NCBI RefSeq assembly: GCF_900100335.1
Contig: NZ_FNFE01000009.1
Coordinates: forward strand, 141,176-205,175
DNA: 64,000 bases
Source of the DNA: Natronorubrum texcoconense
GTDB lineage: Archaea > Halobacteriota > Halobacteria > Halobacteriales > Natrialbaceae
Direction of reading: 5' to 3'
The translations under genes were made by a program, and so were the position numbers. Below are positions 54,014 through 63,251 of this stretch, piece by piece. The notes under the pieces are model-generated. The model did not search any database and was not told the origin of the DNA. It worked only from the letters and a program-made list of their open reading frames with translations. Position 1 is the stretch's first letter, and each line of letters opens with the position of its first letter.

Positions 54014-54985
54014 ATGAGCAGCGCACGCAAGCCCGACTGGCTGAAGATGCGGCCGCCGTCGGGCCGGGAGTTCGCGGGTATCCGGGAGACGCTGCGCGAA
54101 CGCAACCTACACACCGTCTGCGAGGAGGCCAACTGTCCGAATCTGGGCGAGTGTTGGTCCGGCGGAGCGGGAACCGGTGAGAGCGCGGGCGGGACGGCCA
54201 CGTTCATGCTGATGGGGGATCGGTGCTCTCGAGCCTGTAACTTCTGTGACGTCCAGACGGGCGGGATGGAGCCGCTCGATCCCGACGAACCCGCGAACGT
54301 AGCGGAGGCGGTCGCCGAGATCGGGCTCGACTACGTCGTCCTGACGAGCGTCGACCGGGACGACCTGCCGGATCAGGGCGCGGGCCACTTCGCCGAGACG
54401 ATTCGGGAGATCAAGGACCGACACCCCGGAATCCTCGTCGAGGTCCTGATTCCCGACTTTCAGGGCGAGGAACGGCTCGTCCGGAAGATCATCGACGCCG
54501 ACCCGGACGTGATCGCGCACAACGTCGAGACCGTCGAACGCCTGCAGTTTCCCGTCCGCGACCGACGCGCGGGCTACGAGCAGAGTCTGGGCGTGCTCGA
54601 GCAGGTCGACCGCGAGTCCGACATCTACACCAAGACCTCGATCATGCTGGGCCACGGCGAGTACGACCACGAGGTCTACCAGACGATGGCGGACCTGCGC
54701 GAGCGCGGGGTCGACATCGTCACGCTCGGGCAGTATCTCCGGCCGTCGACGGATCACCTCGAGGTGCGACGCTACGACCATCCGGACAAGTACGAGACGT
54801 GGCGTCGCGTCGCCGAGGACGAACTGGAATTCCTCTACTGCGCCAGCGGGCCGATGGTGCGCTCGTCGTACAAGGCCGGCGAACTGTTCGTCGACGCCGT
54901 GCTTCGGGAGGGCAAGAGCGTCGAGGAGGCGAGAGCCGACGCGCGCGACTCGAGCGTGCGACCGTCCGAGCGAACCGAGTCTTGA
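54014..54985 (+). CDS. lipA: lipoyl synthase
   Basis: A 323-residue radical-SAM enzyme. The auxiliary cluster ligands are in VCEEANCPNLGECW (Cys36, Cys41, Cys47) and the radical-SAM triad is DRCSRACNFCDV (Cys71, Cys75, Cys78). The C-terminal Ser ligand of the auxiliary cluster is likely in the GPMVRSSYKAGE block. It inserts two sulfurs into the octanoyl group on the E2 lipoyl domain. Its position 275 bases before pdhA ties it to the 2-oxoacid dehydrogenase complex encoded next. Start ATG 54014. Confidence 0.95.
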   Translation: MSSARKPDWLKMRPPSGREFAGIRETLRERNLHTVCEEANCPNLGECWSGGAGTGESAGGTATFMLMGDRCSRACNFCDVQTGGMEPLDPDEPANVAEAVAEIGLDYVVLTSVDRDDLPDQGAGHFAETIREIKDRHPGILVEVLIPDFQGEERLVRKIIDADPDVIAHNVETVERLQFPVRDRRAGYEQSLGVLEQVDRESDIYTKTSIMLGHGEYDHEVYQTMADLRERGVDIVTLGQYLRPSTDHLEVRRYDHPDKYETWRRVAEDELEFLYCASGPMVRSSYKAGELFVDAVLREGKSVEEARADARDSSVRPSERTES

Positions 54986-55212
54986 GTGGCGGTCGGCGCG
55001 TCGTTACGACCTCAGTGGCGCTTGTCAACGTATCACTTATCGTTGAACTCTCACTTTGTCCAATCTTCGCTCTCCTCCCGAACCAAAATTAGACGAATGA
55101 TTCATAATCTCCACACCTGGACAACTCCGTTCGAATATGGCGGAGAGCAACCGATATTTCTGTGCGTGGCTGGCAAGAATCTCACTCATAGTAAACTTTT
55201 TTGGGAAACTCC

Positions 55213-55218
55213 TTTATC
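55213..55218 (+). promoter_or_regulatory. TATA-like element before the pdh genes
   Basis: TTTATC within CCTTTATCCC, about 45 bases before GTG 55261. The leader would be about 20 bases. The preceding 200 bases (from 55000) are AT-rich, unusual here, and may hold an operator. Confidence 0.5.
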
Positions 55219-55260
55219 CCGAGCGATAGTCCCCTAGGGTATGTACAGGTGGGTCTTTCC

Positions 55261-56367
55261 GTGAGTACGTTACAGCGAAACCCCCAGGACCGAGTACAGA
55301 TACTCGACGAGGGTGGTCGGGTCCTCGAGGGCGCCGAGGTGCCCGACCTGAGCGCCGAGGAACTCGTCGAGATGTATCGACAGATGCGCCTGATTCGCCA
55401 CTTCGACGAGCGGGCGGTGAGCCTCCAGCGCCAGGGGCGGATGGGAACGTATCCGCCGCTGTCGGGACAGGAGGGCGCACAGATCGGCAGCGCCTACGCG
55501 CTCGAGGAGGAAGACTGGGTGTTCCCCAGCTACCGCGAGCACGGTACCGCGCTGGTTCGCGGGATGAGTCTGAAACGCACGCTGCTCTACTGGATGGGTC
55601 ACGAGCAGGGCAACCAGATCCCGGCAGACGCCAACATCTTCACCGTCGCCGTGCCCATCGCGACCCAGATTCCTCACGCGACGGGGGCCGCCTGGGCCTC
55701 GAAGCTCAAGGGCGAGGAGAAGGCGTTCCTCTGTTACTTCGGCGACGGCGCGACGAGCGAGGGTGATTTCCACGAAGGGCTCAACTTCGCCGGCGTCTTC
55801 GATACGCCGAACGTTTTCTTTTGTAACAACAATCAGTGGGCGATCTCGGTCCCGCGAGAGCGCCAGACGGCCAGCGCCACCTTAGCCCAGAAGGCCGAAG
55901 CCTACGGCTTCGAAGGGGTGCAGGTCGACGGGATGGATCCGCTGGCGGTCTACAAGGTCACCCGCGACGCCGTCGAGAAGGCCAAGAATCCGGGCGAGGG
56001 CGAACTCCGACCGACGCTCATCGAGGCGGTCCAGTACCGCTTCGGGGCTCACACGACGGCCGACGATCCGTCCGTCTACCGCGACGACGACGAGGTCGAA
56101 CGCTGGAAGCAGAAGGATCCGATCCCGCGCCTCGAGAACTACCTCCGAAACGAAGGAATCCTCGACGACGACCGCGTCGACGCGATCGACTCGCAGATTA
56201 AAACGGACGTGGCCGACGCCATCGACGCCGCGGAGGCCGTCGAACGGCCCGATCCCGAGGAGATCTTCGCACACGTTTACGAGGGAATGCCCAAGCGTTT
56301 ACAGCGGCAACTCGAGTACTTCGAATCGGTTCGCGAGCGACACGGCGACGATGCGCTCTTAGAGTGA
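55261..56367 (+). CDS. pdhA: 2-oxoacid (pyruvate-type) dehydrogenase E1 alpha
   Basis: A 368-residue E1 alpha subunit starting at GTG 55261 (next residues [14 protein letters not shown]). The thiamine-diphosphate motif is [20 protein letters not shown] ending NN in the nearby ICNN-like [13 protein letters not shown]; the [20 protein letters not shown] start is typical. It decarboxylates a 2-oxoacid and passes the acyl group to lipoate on E2, together with E1 beta. Five bases separate it from pdhB. Haloarchaea normally oxidise pyruvate with a ferredoxin enzyme, so the substrate of this complex (pyruvate or branched-chain oxoacids) is not certain. Confidence 0.92.
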   Translation: MSTLQRNPQDRVQILDEGGRVLEGAEVPDLSAEELVEMYRQMRLIRHFDERAVSLQRQGRMGTYPPLSGQEGAQIGSAYALEEEDWVFPSYREHGTALVRGMSLKRTLLYWMGHEQGNQIPADANIFTVAVPIATQIPHATGAAWASKLKGEEKAFLCYFGDGATSEGDFHEGLNFAGVFDTPNVFFCNNNQWAISVPRERQTASATLAQKAEAYGFEGVQVDGMDPLAVYKVTRDAVEKAKNPGEGELRPTLIEAVQYRFGAHTTADDPSVYRDDDEVERWKQKDPIPRLENYLRNEGILDDDRVDAIDSQIKTDVADAIDAAEAVERPDPEEIFAHVYEGMPKRLQRQLEYFESVRERHGDDALLE

Positions 56368-56371
56368 TACT

Positions 56372-57397
56372 ATGGCTGCAGAGACAGACACACACGCACA
56401 CGCAGACGCGGACGGAGAATCGGAGAGTCTCACGCTGGTACAGGCGGTTCGTGACGGCTTGCACACCGAGATGGAACGCGACGACGACGTCGTCGTCATG
56501 GGCGAGGACGTCGGGAAGAACGGCGGCGTCTTCCGCGCGACGGAGGGGCTGTACGACGAGTTCGGCGAGAACCGGGTCATCGACACCCCGCTCGCGGAGT
56601 CGGGCATCGTCGGGACGGCCATCGGCATGGCCGCCTACGGCATGCGTCCAGTTCCCGAGATGCAGTTCCTCGGGTTCATCTACCCGGCGTTCGATCAGAT
56701 CGTCTCCCACGCCGCGCGCTTGCGAACGCGCTCGCGCGGGCGATACACGTGCCCGATGGTCATCCGAGCGCCCTACGGCGGCGGTATCCGCGCCCCCGAA
56801 CACCACTCCGAGTCCTCGGAGGCGATGTTCGTCCACCAGCCCGGACTGAAGGTCGTCATCCCCTCGACGCCCTACGACACGAAGGGGCTGCTCACCAGCG
56901 CGATTCGAGATCCGGACCCGGTACTCTTCCTCGAGCCGAAACTCATCTACCGGGCGTTCCGCGGGGACGTCCCGGCGGAATCCTACGAGGTACCCCTCGG
57001 CGAGGCGGCCGTCCGGCGCGAGGGAAGCGACATCTCGGTCTACACGTGGGGGGCGATGACCCGACCGACTATCGAGGCCGCCGAAAACCTCGCCGAGGAG
57101 GGGATCGACGCCGAGGTGATCGACCTCCGCACGCTGTCGCCGCTGGACGAGGAGACCATCGTCGAGTCGTTCAAGAAGACGGGCCGCGCCGCAGTCGTCC
57201 ACGAAGCGCCCAAGACGGGCGGTCTCGGGGCCGAGATCACGGCGACCTTACAGGAGGAAGCGCTCCTCTATCAGGAGGCGCCGGTGGAGCGGATTACGGG
57301 CTTCGACACGCCGTTCCCGCTGTACGCGCTCGAGGACTACTACCTGCCGGAACCGGCACGAATCGAGGACGGTATTCGCAACGCGATGGGGTTCTAA
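56372..57397 (+). CDS. pdhB: 2-oxoacid dehydrogenase E1 beta
   Basis: A 341-residue E1 beta subunit. Typical blocks are VVVMGEDVGKNGGVFRATEG, TPLAESGIVGTAIGMAAYGM, CPMVIRAPYGGGIRAPEHHS and the C-terminal transketolase domain with VIDLRTLSPLDEETIVESFK. It forms the heterotetramer with E1 alpha and completes the thiamine site. The 25-residue N-terminal extension is polar. pdhC starts one base after its stop codon, so the genes form one operon. Confidence 0.93.
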   Translation: MAAETDTHAHADADGESESLTLVQAVRDGLHTEMERDDDVVVMGEDVGKNGGVFRATEGLYDEFGENRVIDTPLAESGIVGTAIGMAAYGMRPVPEMQFLGFIYPAFDQIVSHAARLRTRSRGRYTCPMVIRAPYGGGIRAPEHHSESSEAMFVHQPGLKVVIPSTPYDTKGLLTSAIRDPDPVLFLEPKLIYRAFRGDVPAESYEVPLGEAAVRREGSDISVYTWGAMTRPTIEAAENLAEEGIDAEVIDLRTLSPLDEETIVESFKKTGRAAVVHEAPKTGGLGAEITATLQEEALLYQEAPVERITGFDTPFPLYALEDYYLPEPARIEDGIRNAMGF

Positions 57398-57398
57398 G

Positions 57399-59054
57399 AT
57401 GGTCAGAGAGTTCGAACTGCCGGACGTCGGCGAGGGAGTCGCGGAGGGCGAACTGGTCTCGTGGCTGGTCGAGGAGGGCGACGAGGTGAGCGAGGACCAG
57501 CCGGTCGCGGAGGTCGAGACCGACAAGGCCCTCGTGGAGGTGCCCTCGCCGGTCGACGGCACGGTCCGCGAGCTACACGTTGAGGCGGGCGAGGTCGTCC
57601 CGGTCGGGACGGTGATCATCTCGTTCAACGTCGAAGGTGAGGAGAGCGAGGCAACGACTGACGAGGAACAGGAGCGGGCGAGCGAGCCTACGGGCGTCGA
57701 TGCACCCGACGACGCACAGGCCCAAGCCGACGACGGCGAAGCCGCCGGCAGTCTCGGCGCGCTCGGCGCCGAGGCCGACGAGGCCGCGACGCCGAAAGAT
57801 CGAGTCTTCGCGCCCCCGCGCGTGCGACGGCTGGCTCGAGAGGAGAGGATCGACCTCACGCAGGTTCGGGGCAGCGGCCCCGGCGGCCGGATCACCGCTG
57901 CGGACGTACGGGCCGCTGCGGGTGGCGGTCCCGTCGGCGGCGGGCAGGTACAGGATCAGGCGTCCGACGGAGCGACAGCGGACGAATCGACCGCGGCGGC
58001 GGACGCCGGCGACTCGAGCGACGCGGAAACCGACGAGGGGACGGCGGACGCGGCCTCGAGTCGGGCCCAGACCCAGACGACGACCGAGCCGCCGGCGAAC
58101 GTCGAGTCCGCCGACCGCGACAGGACCCTCGCCGCGCCCGCAACCCGGCGCCTCGCAGAGGAGGAGGACATCGACATCGACGCCGTTCCGACGGACGAGG
58201 AACGCGACGGCGAGGCGTTCGTCACTCCCGAGGCGGTTCGAGAGTACGCCGAGGCCCAACAGCGGGCCCAGGAGGCGGATCGAGAGGCGATCGAGGCCGG
58301 CGAGCCGGTCGGAACGAAAGGGACCGAGTTCGCCGAGGGCGAGCGCGAGCGGCGCGAACCGTTCAAAGGCGTCCGCAAAACGATCGCCGACGCCATGGTC
58401 GAGTCGAAGTACAGTGCGCCCCACGTCACCCACCACGACGAGGTCGACGTGACGGATCTGGTCGAAGCCCGGGAGCAACTCAAACCTCGTGCCGAGGATC
58501 GCGGCATTCGGCTGACCTACATGCCGTTCGTCATGAAGGCGGTCGTGGCGGCGCTCCAGGAGTACCCCGAGATGAACGCGGTCATCGACGAGGAAAACGA
58601 GGAGATCGTCTACCGCGACTACTACAACATCGGGATCGCCACGGCGACCGACGTCGGCCTGATGGTGCCGGTCGTCGACGACGCCGATCGGAAGGGGCTC
58701 TTACAGCTCTCCTCGGAGATGAACGAGGTCGTCCAGAAGGCCCGCGAACGGACGATCAGTCCCGACGAACTGCGCGGCTCGACGTTCACGATCACCAACG
58801 TCGGCGGCATCGGCGGCGAGTACGCGACGCCGATCCTCAACTACCCCGAGGCGGGCATCCTCGCGCTCGGCGAGATCAAGCGCAAGCCGCGCGTCGTCGT
58901 CGACGAAACCGGCGCGGAGTCGATCGAACCGCGATCCGTGCTGACGCTGTCGCTGTCGTTCGATCACCGACTGATCGACGGCGCGGTCGGCGCCCAGTTT
59001 ACGAACACGGTAATGGAGTACCTCGAGAATCCACACCTACTATTGCTCGAGTAG
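57399..59054 (+). CDS. pdhC: 2-oxoacid dehydrogenase E2 with two E3-binding domains
   Basis: A 551-residue dihydrolipoamide acyltransferase. The lipoyl domain is residues 1-78 with the modified Lys43 in VETDKALVEVPSP. An acidic linker leads to a peripheral subunit-binding domain at about 136-172 (PPRVRRLAREERIDLTQVRG). A second linker then leads to a further similar block at about 242-285 (PATRRLAEEEDIDIDAVPTD). The catalytic core (320-551) ends with LSFDHRLIDGAVGAQF, containing the active-site His near residue 523. The two binding domains flank a Glu/Asp-rich linker, longer than in bacterial E2. Confidence 0.93.
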   Translation: MVREFELPDVGEGVAEGELVSWLVEEGDEVSEDQPVAEVETDKALVEVPSPVDGTVRELHVEAGEVVPVGTVIISFNVEGEESEATTDEEQERASEPTGVDAPDDAQAQADDGEAAGSLGALGAEADEAATPKDRVFAPPRVRRLAREERIDLTQVRGSGPGGRITAADVRAAAGGGPVGGGQVQDQASDGATADESTAAADAGDSSDAETDEGTADAASSRAQTQTTTEPPANVESADRDRTLAAPATRRLAEEEDIDIDAVPTDEERDGEAFVTPEAVREYAEAQQRAQEADREAIEAGEPVGTKGTEFAEGERERREPFKGVRKTIADAMVESKYSAPHVTHHDEVDVTDLVEAREQLKPRAEDRGIRLTYMPFVMKAVVAALQEYPEMNAVIDEENEEIVYRDYYNIGIATATDVGLMVPVVDDADRKGLLQLSSEMNEVVQKARERTISPDELRGSTFTITNVGGIGGEYATPILNYPEAGILALGEIKRKPRVVVDETGAESIEPRSVLTLSLSFDHRLIDGAVGAQFTNTVMEYLENPHLLLLE

Positions 59055-59090
59055 CGTAGGGTATCCTACCAGCAACCACCACGATCCACT

Positions 59091-59132
59091 ATGTACACCA
59101 CAACACTGCAGACGAGGGAGGGAACGAACTGA
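59091..59132 (+). CDS. possible 13-residue upstream ORF coupled to lpdA
   Basis: ATG 59091 begins a frame of 13 codons whose TGA overlaps the lpdA ATG as TGATG. It may be a leader peptide that couples translation of lpdA to ribosomes from pdhC, or a chance frame. A GGAGGGA stretch inside it (59116-59122) is well placed as a ribosome binding site for lpdA. Confidence 0.35.
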   Translation: MYTTTLQTREGTN

Positions 59133-60631
59133 TGGTCGTCGGAGACGTCACCACCGGGACGGACGTGCTGATTATCGGCGCCGGTCCCGCCGGCTACGTG
59201 GCCGCGATCCGCGCCGGACAGCTCGATCTGGACGTCACGCTCGTCGAGAAGGAAGCCTACGGAGGCACCTGTCTGAACCACGGCTGTATCCCGTCGAAGG
59301 CGCTGATCACGGCGACCGACGTCGCCCACGACGCCGCGACGGCCGAGGAGATGGGGATCCACGCCAACCCCGCGATCGACCTCTCGGGGATGGTCGCGTG
59401 GAAAGACGGCGTCGTCGATCAGCTTACCAGCGGCGTCGAGAAACTCTGTAAGGCGAACCAGGTCAACCTGCTCGAGGGGACGGCCACCTTCGTCGACGAG
59501 AATACCGTCCGCGTCTCTCACGGCGGCGAGGGACAGGGCTCGGAGACCCTCGAGTTCGAACACGCCATCGTCGCGACCGGCTCGCGCCCCATCTCGATTC
59601 CGGACTTCTCGTTCGACGACGAGCCGGTCTTGAACTCGCGCCAGGCGCTCGCGCTGGACTCCATCCCCGACTCGATGGTCGTCGTGGGCGCGGGCTACAT
59701 CGGGATGGAACTGGCTAGCGTCTTCGCAAAACTGGGGACCGACGTCACGGTGGTCGAGATGCTCGATTCGATCCTGCCGGGCTACGACGACGACGTCAAA
59801 CGCCCGGTCAAACAGCGCGCGAAGGAGCTGGGGATCGAGTTCGAGTTCGGCTACACCGCCACGGAGTGGTACGAACCGGACGGGGGCATTCGCGTCATCG
59901 CCGACCCCGTCGAGGACGCTGCGGCGGACGGCGGGAGCGAGGCGCGTAGCGCCTCGGAGGAGGCGAGCGGAAGCGCCGAAGCCGCAGCAGACGAACGCCT
60001 CGAGCTCGACGTCGAGAACGTGCTCGTGGCCGTCGGCCGCAGCCCCGTCTCCGACACGCTCGATCTCGAGGCGGCCGGCGTCGAGACCGACGAGCGCGGC
60101 TTCATCGAGACTGATTCGCGCGCCCGCACGAACGTCGATCACATCTTCGCCGTTGGCGACGTCGCCGGCGAGCCGATGCTCGCCCACAAGGGGAGCATGG
60201 AGGGACAGATCGCCGCCGAGGTGATCGCCGGCGAGCCGTCGGCGATCGACTACCAGGCGATGCCGGCGGTCGTCTTCACCGACCCCGAGATCGCTACCGT
60301 CGGAATGACCGAGACCGAGGCCGAGGAGACCGGCTTCGAGACGGTCGTCGGCCAGTTCCCGTTCCGGGCCAGTGGTCGTGCGCTGACGACCGGCGAGTCG
60401 GACGGCTTCGTCAAGATCGTCGCCGAAGAGGACGAAGGGTACGTTCTCGGTGCATCGATCGTCGGTCCCGAGGCCTCCGAACTGATCGCCGAACTCGGAC
60501 TCGCGATCGAGTTGGGTGCGACCCTCGAGGACGTCGCCTCGACGGTTCACGCCCATCCGACGCTCTCCGAATCGGTGATGGAGGCCGCCGAGAACGCGCT
60601 CGGGCACGCGATTCATACGCTGAACCGATAG
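59132..60631 (+). CDS. lpdA: dihydrolipoamide dehydrogenase (E3)
   Basis: A 499-residue FAD enzyme. The FAD loop is VLIIGAGPAGYVAAIRAGQL; the redox disulfide is GGTCLNHGCIPSK (Cys47, Cys52); the NAD loop is VVVGAGYIGMELASVFAKLG; and the C-terminal dimer block VHAHPTLSESVMEAAENALG provides the base His. It reoxidises E2 lipoate. Between residues 267 and 288 is an Ala/Ser/Glu-rich insertion that carries the 36-nt palindromic element. It is the last gene of the lipA-pdh-lpd group and acts in the same complex. Confidence 0.96.
   Translation: MVVGDVTTGTDVLIIGAGPAGYVAAIRAGQLDLDVTLVEKEAYGGTCLNHGCIPSKALITATDVAHDAATAEEMGIHANPAIDLSGMVAWKDGVVDQLTSGVEKLCKANQVNLLEGTATFVDENTVRVSHGGEGQGSETLEFEHAIVATGSRPISIPDFSFDDEPVLNSRQALALDSIPDSMVVVGAGYIGMELASVFAKLGTDVTVVEMLDSILPGYDDDVKRPVKQRAKELGIEFEFGYTATEWYEPDGGIRVIADPVEDAAADGGSEARSASEEASGSAEAAADERLELDVENVLVAVGRSPVSDTLDLEAAGVETDERGFIETDSRARTNVDHIFAVGDVAGEPMLAHKGSMEGQIAAEVIAGEPSAIDYQAMPAVVFTDPEIATVGMTETEAEETGFETVVGQFPFRASGRALTTGESDGFVKIVAEEDEGYVLGASIVGPEASELIAELGLAIELGATLEDVASTVHAHPTLSESVMEAAENALGHAIHTLNR
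59937..59972 (+). repeat. 36-nt palindromic element inserted in frame in lpdA
   Basis: The coding strand holds a hairpin with 8-bp arms and a GTA loop (59938-59956), followed by GGA-GGA-GGCGAGCGG. It translates as EARSASEEASG. It aligns with the pheT element in the same strand and codon phase. Relative to the pheT copy, the variable stem pair is G-C rather than T-A. Confidence 0.7.
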
Positions 60632-60780
60632 CGGACGAGTTACCGCGCGCCGAGTCAACGAAAATCTCGTTTTCGACCCGAACAGGGCCTCAACGGCCGA
60701 AAGTCGTCGACTGAGTTCCCGCCCGGCGGGAACTACCTTTACCACCCTTCATCTGTCGGCCCTTCTTTTCAGCTGTGACC

Positions 60781-61932
60781 ATGACATCCAACACCTCCCG
60801 CCGCATTCGACGGCGAACCGTCCTCTCGGTCGCCGGCACGGGCGCACTCGGTACGCTCGCCGGCTGTACGGGTCTGCTCTCGAGTGACGGCGACGGCGAC
60901 GGCGACGATGAAGACGACTCGGACGGCGACGATGGTCCGCTGACCGACTACGAGTACACCGAACCACCACAGGTCGTCGATTTCGCCGAACAGGGCAACG
61001 AGGCGACGCTGCGAACCGTCCCCGCCCGCCACCAGCTCGTTACCGAAGCGGCCAGCGGCGGTCCCGTCGAACTCCCCGAAGTGTGGGCCTGGCAGGCGGA
61101 CGATCTCGCGCCCTCGGTTCCCGGCCCCGTCTTCCGCATGAACGAGGGCGAGACGGTCGAACTTACGTACGACAACAGCGAACACAACCGGCCCCACACC
61201 GTTCACGTCCACGCCGTCGGCAAGACCTGGGCCGACGACGGTGCCCCGGTCACTACCCGTACCCACGTCAAAGGTGGCGAGAGTCACACCTACACGCTCG
61301 AGGGAACCGTTCCGGGAACCCACGTCTATCACTGCCACTACCAGACGCACAATCACCTCGATATGGGCATGTACGGGATCTTCCGAGTCGATCCCGAGGA
61401 CTACGAACCGCCGGATCGGGAGTACTTCTTCACGCTGCGCGACTGGGACAGCCGGCTCCACGAGCGAGAAGCCGGCGGTGACGCCGACTACAGTCCGGTC
61501 GACCGCTCTCCGGACACCTACACGATCAACGGACGGAGCGCCCCGACGACGTTCCACCCGGAACTGGGGACGCCGCTGATCGTCTCCGAGGGCGACACCG
61601 TCCATCTCAACATCGCGAACAATGGCTACGAGTCACACCCCTTCCACACGCACGGCCACCGGTTCACCGTCATCGAGAAGGACGGCTCGCCGATCCCCGA
61701 ATCGGCCCAACACGAGGAGGACGTCGTCAACATCGCTCCCGCGGAACGCTACACGCTCGAGTTCGAGGCCACTGCCGACCCGGGTATCTATCCGGCCCAC
61801 TGCCACAAGGTCCACCACGTCACCAACCAGGGCAGCTACCCCGGCGGCATGGCGACCGCGATCGTCTACGAGGAAGCGATGGAGACCGACGAGTTCGGAG
61901 AAATCATGGACGACGCCGGCTTCGAGGGCTGA
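60781..61932 (+). CDS. two-domain multicopper oxidase, lipoprotein
   Basis: A 383-residue exported protein. Residues 1-30 are a Tat-type signal and lipobox (RRIRRRTVLSV then LAGC), followed by an acidic Asp/Gly/Glu linker. Domain 1 has HTVHVHAVG and HCHYQTHNHLDMGM, which fits HCHxxxHxxxxM. Domain 2 has HPFHTHGHRF and AHCHKVHHVTN. Each domain has its own type 1 copper ligands and the HxH pairs needed for the trinuclear site, the layout of type A two-domain oxidases. Electron donors and substrate are unknown; nitrite reductase is less likely because domain 1 has HCH rather than HCAP. ATG 60781 is preferred to GTG 60775. Confidence 0.85.
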   Translation: MTSNTSRRIRRRTVLSVAGTGALGTLAGCTGLLSSDGDGDGDDEDDSDGDDGPLTDYEYTEPPQVVDFAEQGNEATLRTVPARHQLVTEAASGGPVELPEVWAWQADDLAPSVPGPVFRMNEGETVELTYDNSEHNRPHTVHVHAVGKTWADDGAPVTTRTHVKGGESHTYTLEGTVPGTHVYHCHYQTHNHLDMGMYGIFRVDPEDYEPPDREYFFTLRDWDSRLHEREAGGDADYSPVDRSPDTYTINGRSAPTTFHPELGTPLIVSEGDTVHLNIANNGYESHPFHTHGHRFTVIEKDGSPIPESAQHEEDVVNIAPAERYTLEFEATADPGIYPAHCHKVHHVTNQGSYPGGMATAIVYEEAMETDEFGEIMDDAGFEG

Positions 61933-62232
61933 ACGGGATTCCATTTCCGGACCGTACGGAATGCCGACTTTTCGGCTCGCATTCGATGCGACTCACTCGC
62001 CCCCGCCGATTCGCCGATGGGAGACAGTTCGGATCGACCCATCGCCTTCGGAATCGCTTCGCAGTTCCGATCGACTGAAAATCACTCACCACGTTTCGAA
62101 CGCCTACAGCGGCTGCCGGCGGGAATCGACTCGATTCCGTCACGCGGGTATGGAGATAGGACGCTGATCTTCAGCGACGCGGTGCGTCGAAAACAGGGTG
62201 AGGAGTCGACAGGCAGCGCAGGCCGAGACAGT
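61933..62232. other. convergent intergenic region
   Basis: 300 bases between the convergent oxidase gene and the small membrane gene. No gene, repeat or clear terminator hairpin was recognised. Confidence 0.4.
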
Positions 62233-62529
62233 TCACTGCACGTACAGCGAGTACGCGATCACGAGGAAGCCGGCCAGAACGAGCAAACTCTCGAGCAGTA
62301 TCCCCAGCGCCAACTGGACGTTGAGCAGTTCGTAGAGCATCCCCGCGAGGACGAGCCCGAGCGTCACGAGCCCGAACCCGAGTGCGAGCATTCCGAGCGC
62401 GCGCTGTCGTGTCCGCCGATACGCCTTGAACGCGAAGTACGTGATGACGCTTCCGACGACGAGCACCAGCGTCTTGACGACCGCGAGTGCGAGTGCGATT
62501 TCGGTCGCGCCGGTGTGATGTGGGCTCAT
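62233..62529 (-). CDS. DUF7521-like small membrane protein
   Basis: A 98-residue protein from ATG 62529 (MSPHHTGATEIAL). Three hydrophobic helices: residues 9-32, 43-64 and 70-95, with a basic AYRRTRQRA loop after the first. Such three-helix proteins are commonly found next to a helix-turn-helix gene in haloarchaea, as here. The start codon overlaps the stop of the upstream regulator by four bases (ATGA), indicating translational coupling. Function unknown; a membrane partner or sensor for the regulator is a reasonable guess. Confidence 0.8.
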   Translation of the reverse strand: MSPHHTGATEIALALAVVKTLVLVVGSVITYFAFKAYRRTRQRALGMLALGFGLVTLGLVLAGMLYELLNVQLALGILLESLLVLAGFLVIAYSLYVQ

Positions 62530-62903
62530 GTCTCCTTTCGCACCTCCGACCACAGTTCGGCCAGCCGTTCGTCCGCCGTCCGGGCCGGTCGCTCGATCTG
62601 CACCGCCAGCGACCGATCTTCGTCCAACACGAGGGTGATCTCGTCGAACGCGACCGCGTACTTGCTCGCGTGGTGACCGTCCTGGCGAATCTCGGTCGAC
62701 TCCTCGAGCAACGTCGAGTCGGTCAACAGCTCGAGCTTTCGATACAGCGTCGACTGTGGGATCTCACACCGTTTCGTCAGCTCAGAAGCCGTCATGGGTT
62801 CCTCGAGATTCCGGATGATCTCTCGGCAGTCGGGGTCGTCGAGCGCGGAGCAGATCTCCTCCGCTGACGGCGTTGACTCCGAAGCGATCGGGTCCCGGAC
62901 CAT
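62526..62903 (-). CDS. winged-helix transcriptional regulator
   Basis: A 125-residue ArsR-like DNA-binding protein. The recognition region is DCREIIRNLEEPMTASELTK followed by CEIPQSTLYRKLELLTDSTL, the usual wing order. The C-terminal part is beta-rich with DRSLAVQIERPARTADERLA. It is translated together with the three-helix membrane protein (four-base overlap). Its target is unknown, but the membrane protein itself is the obvious candidate. The start ATG 62903 faces the long rRNA leader region. Confidence 0.85.
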   Translation of the reverse strand: MVRDPIASESTPSAEEICSALDDPDCREIIRNLEEPMTASELTKRCEIPQSTLYRKLELLTDSTLLEESTEIRQDGHHASKYAVAFDEITLVLDEDRSLAVQIERPARTADERLAELWSEVRKET

Positions 62904-63251
62904 TCGTCTACCTCTTACGACGCACGTGGTTTATCGGCATCGATACTTTCGCTCTTCGAACCCCGTTACGTCCGAACTCGTTCGGTTACTCGGAGAGAGC
63001 CGCTCGAATCACGACAGGTTCTTGCGCGTGCACGCTCGAACAAAAATTACGCGGGTCTCATTCGGCCCGACCGCGCCTGCAAGGGCGGAATGACCGGCCG
63101 ACCTCCGCCCGCGTGATATTCTACACGGGAGTCGACCGCCCGGACCGACTCGGGCTCGAGCAGCGGCTGTGTGTTGTCGTATAACTGCAGTGATTGACTG
63201 GTGGAAAACCGTGCCATGGTAGCGGGTTCCGATGGTCGAATCGTTCGACGG

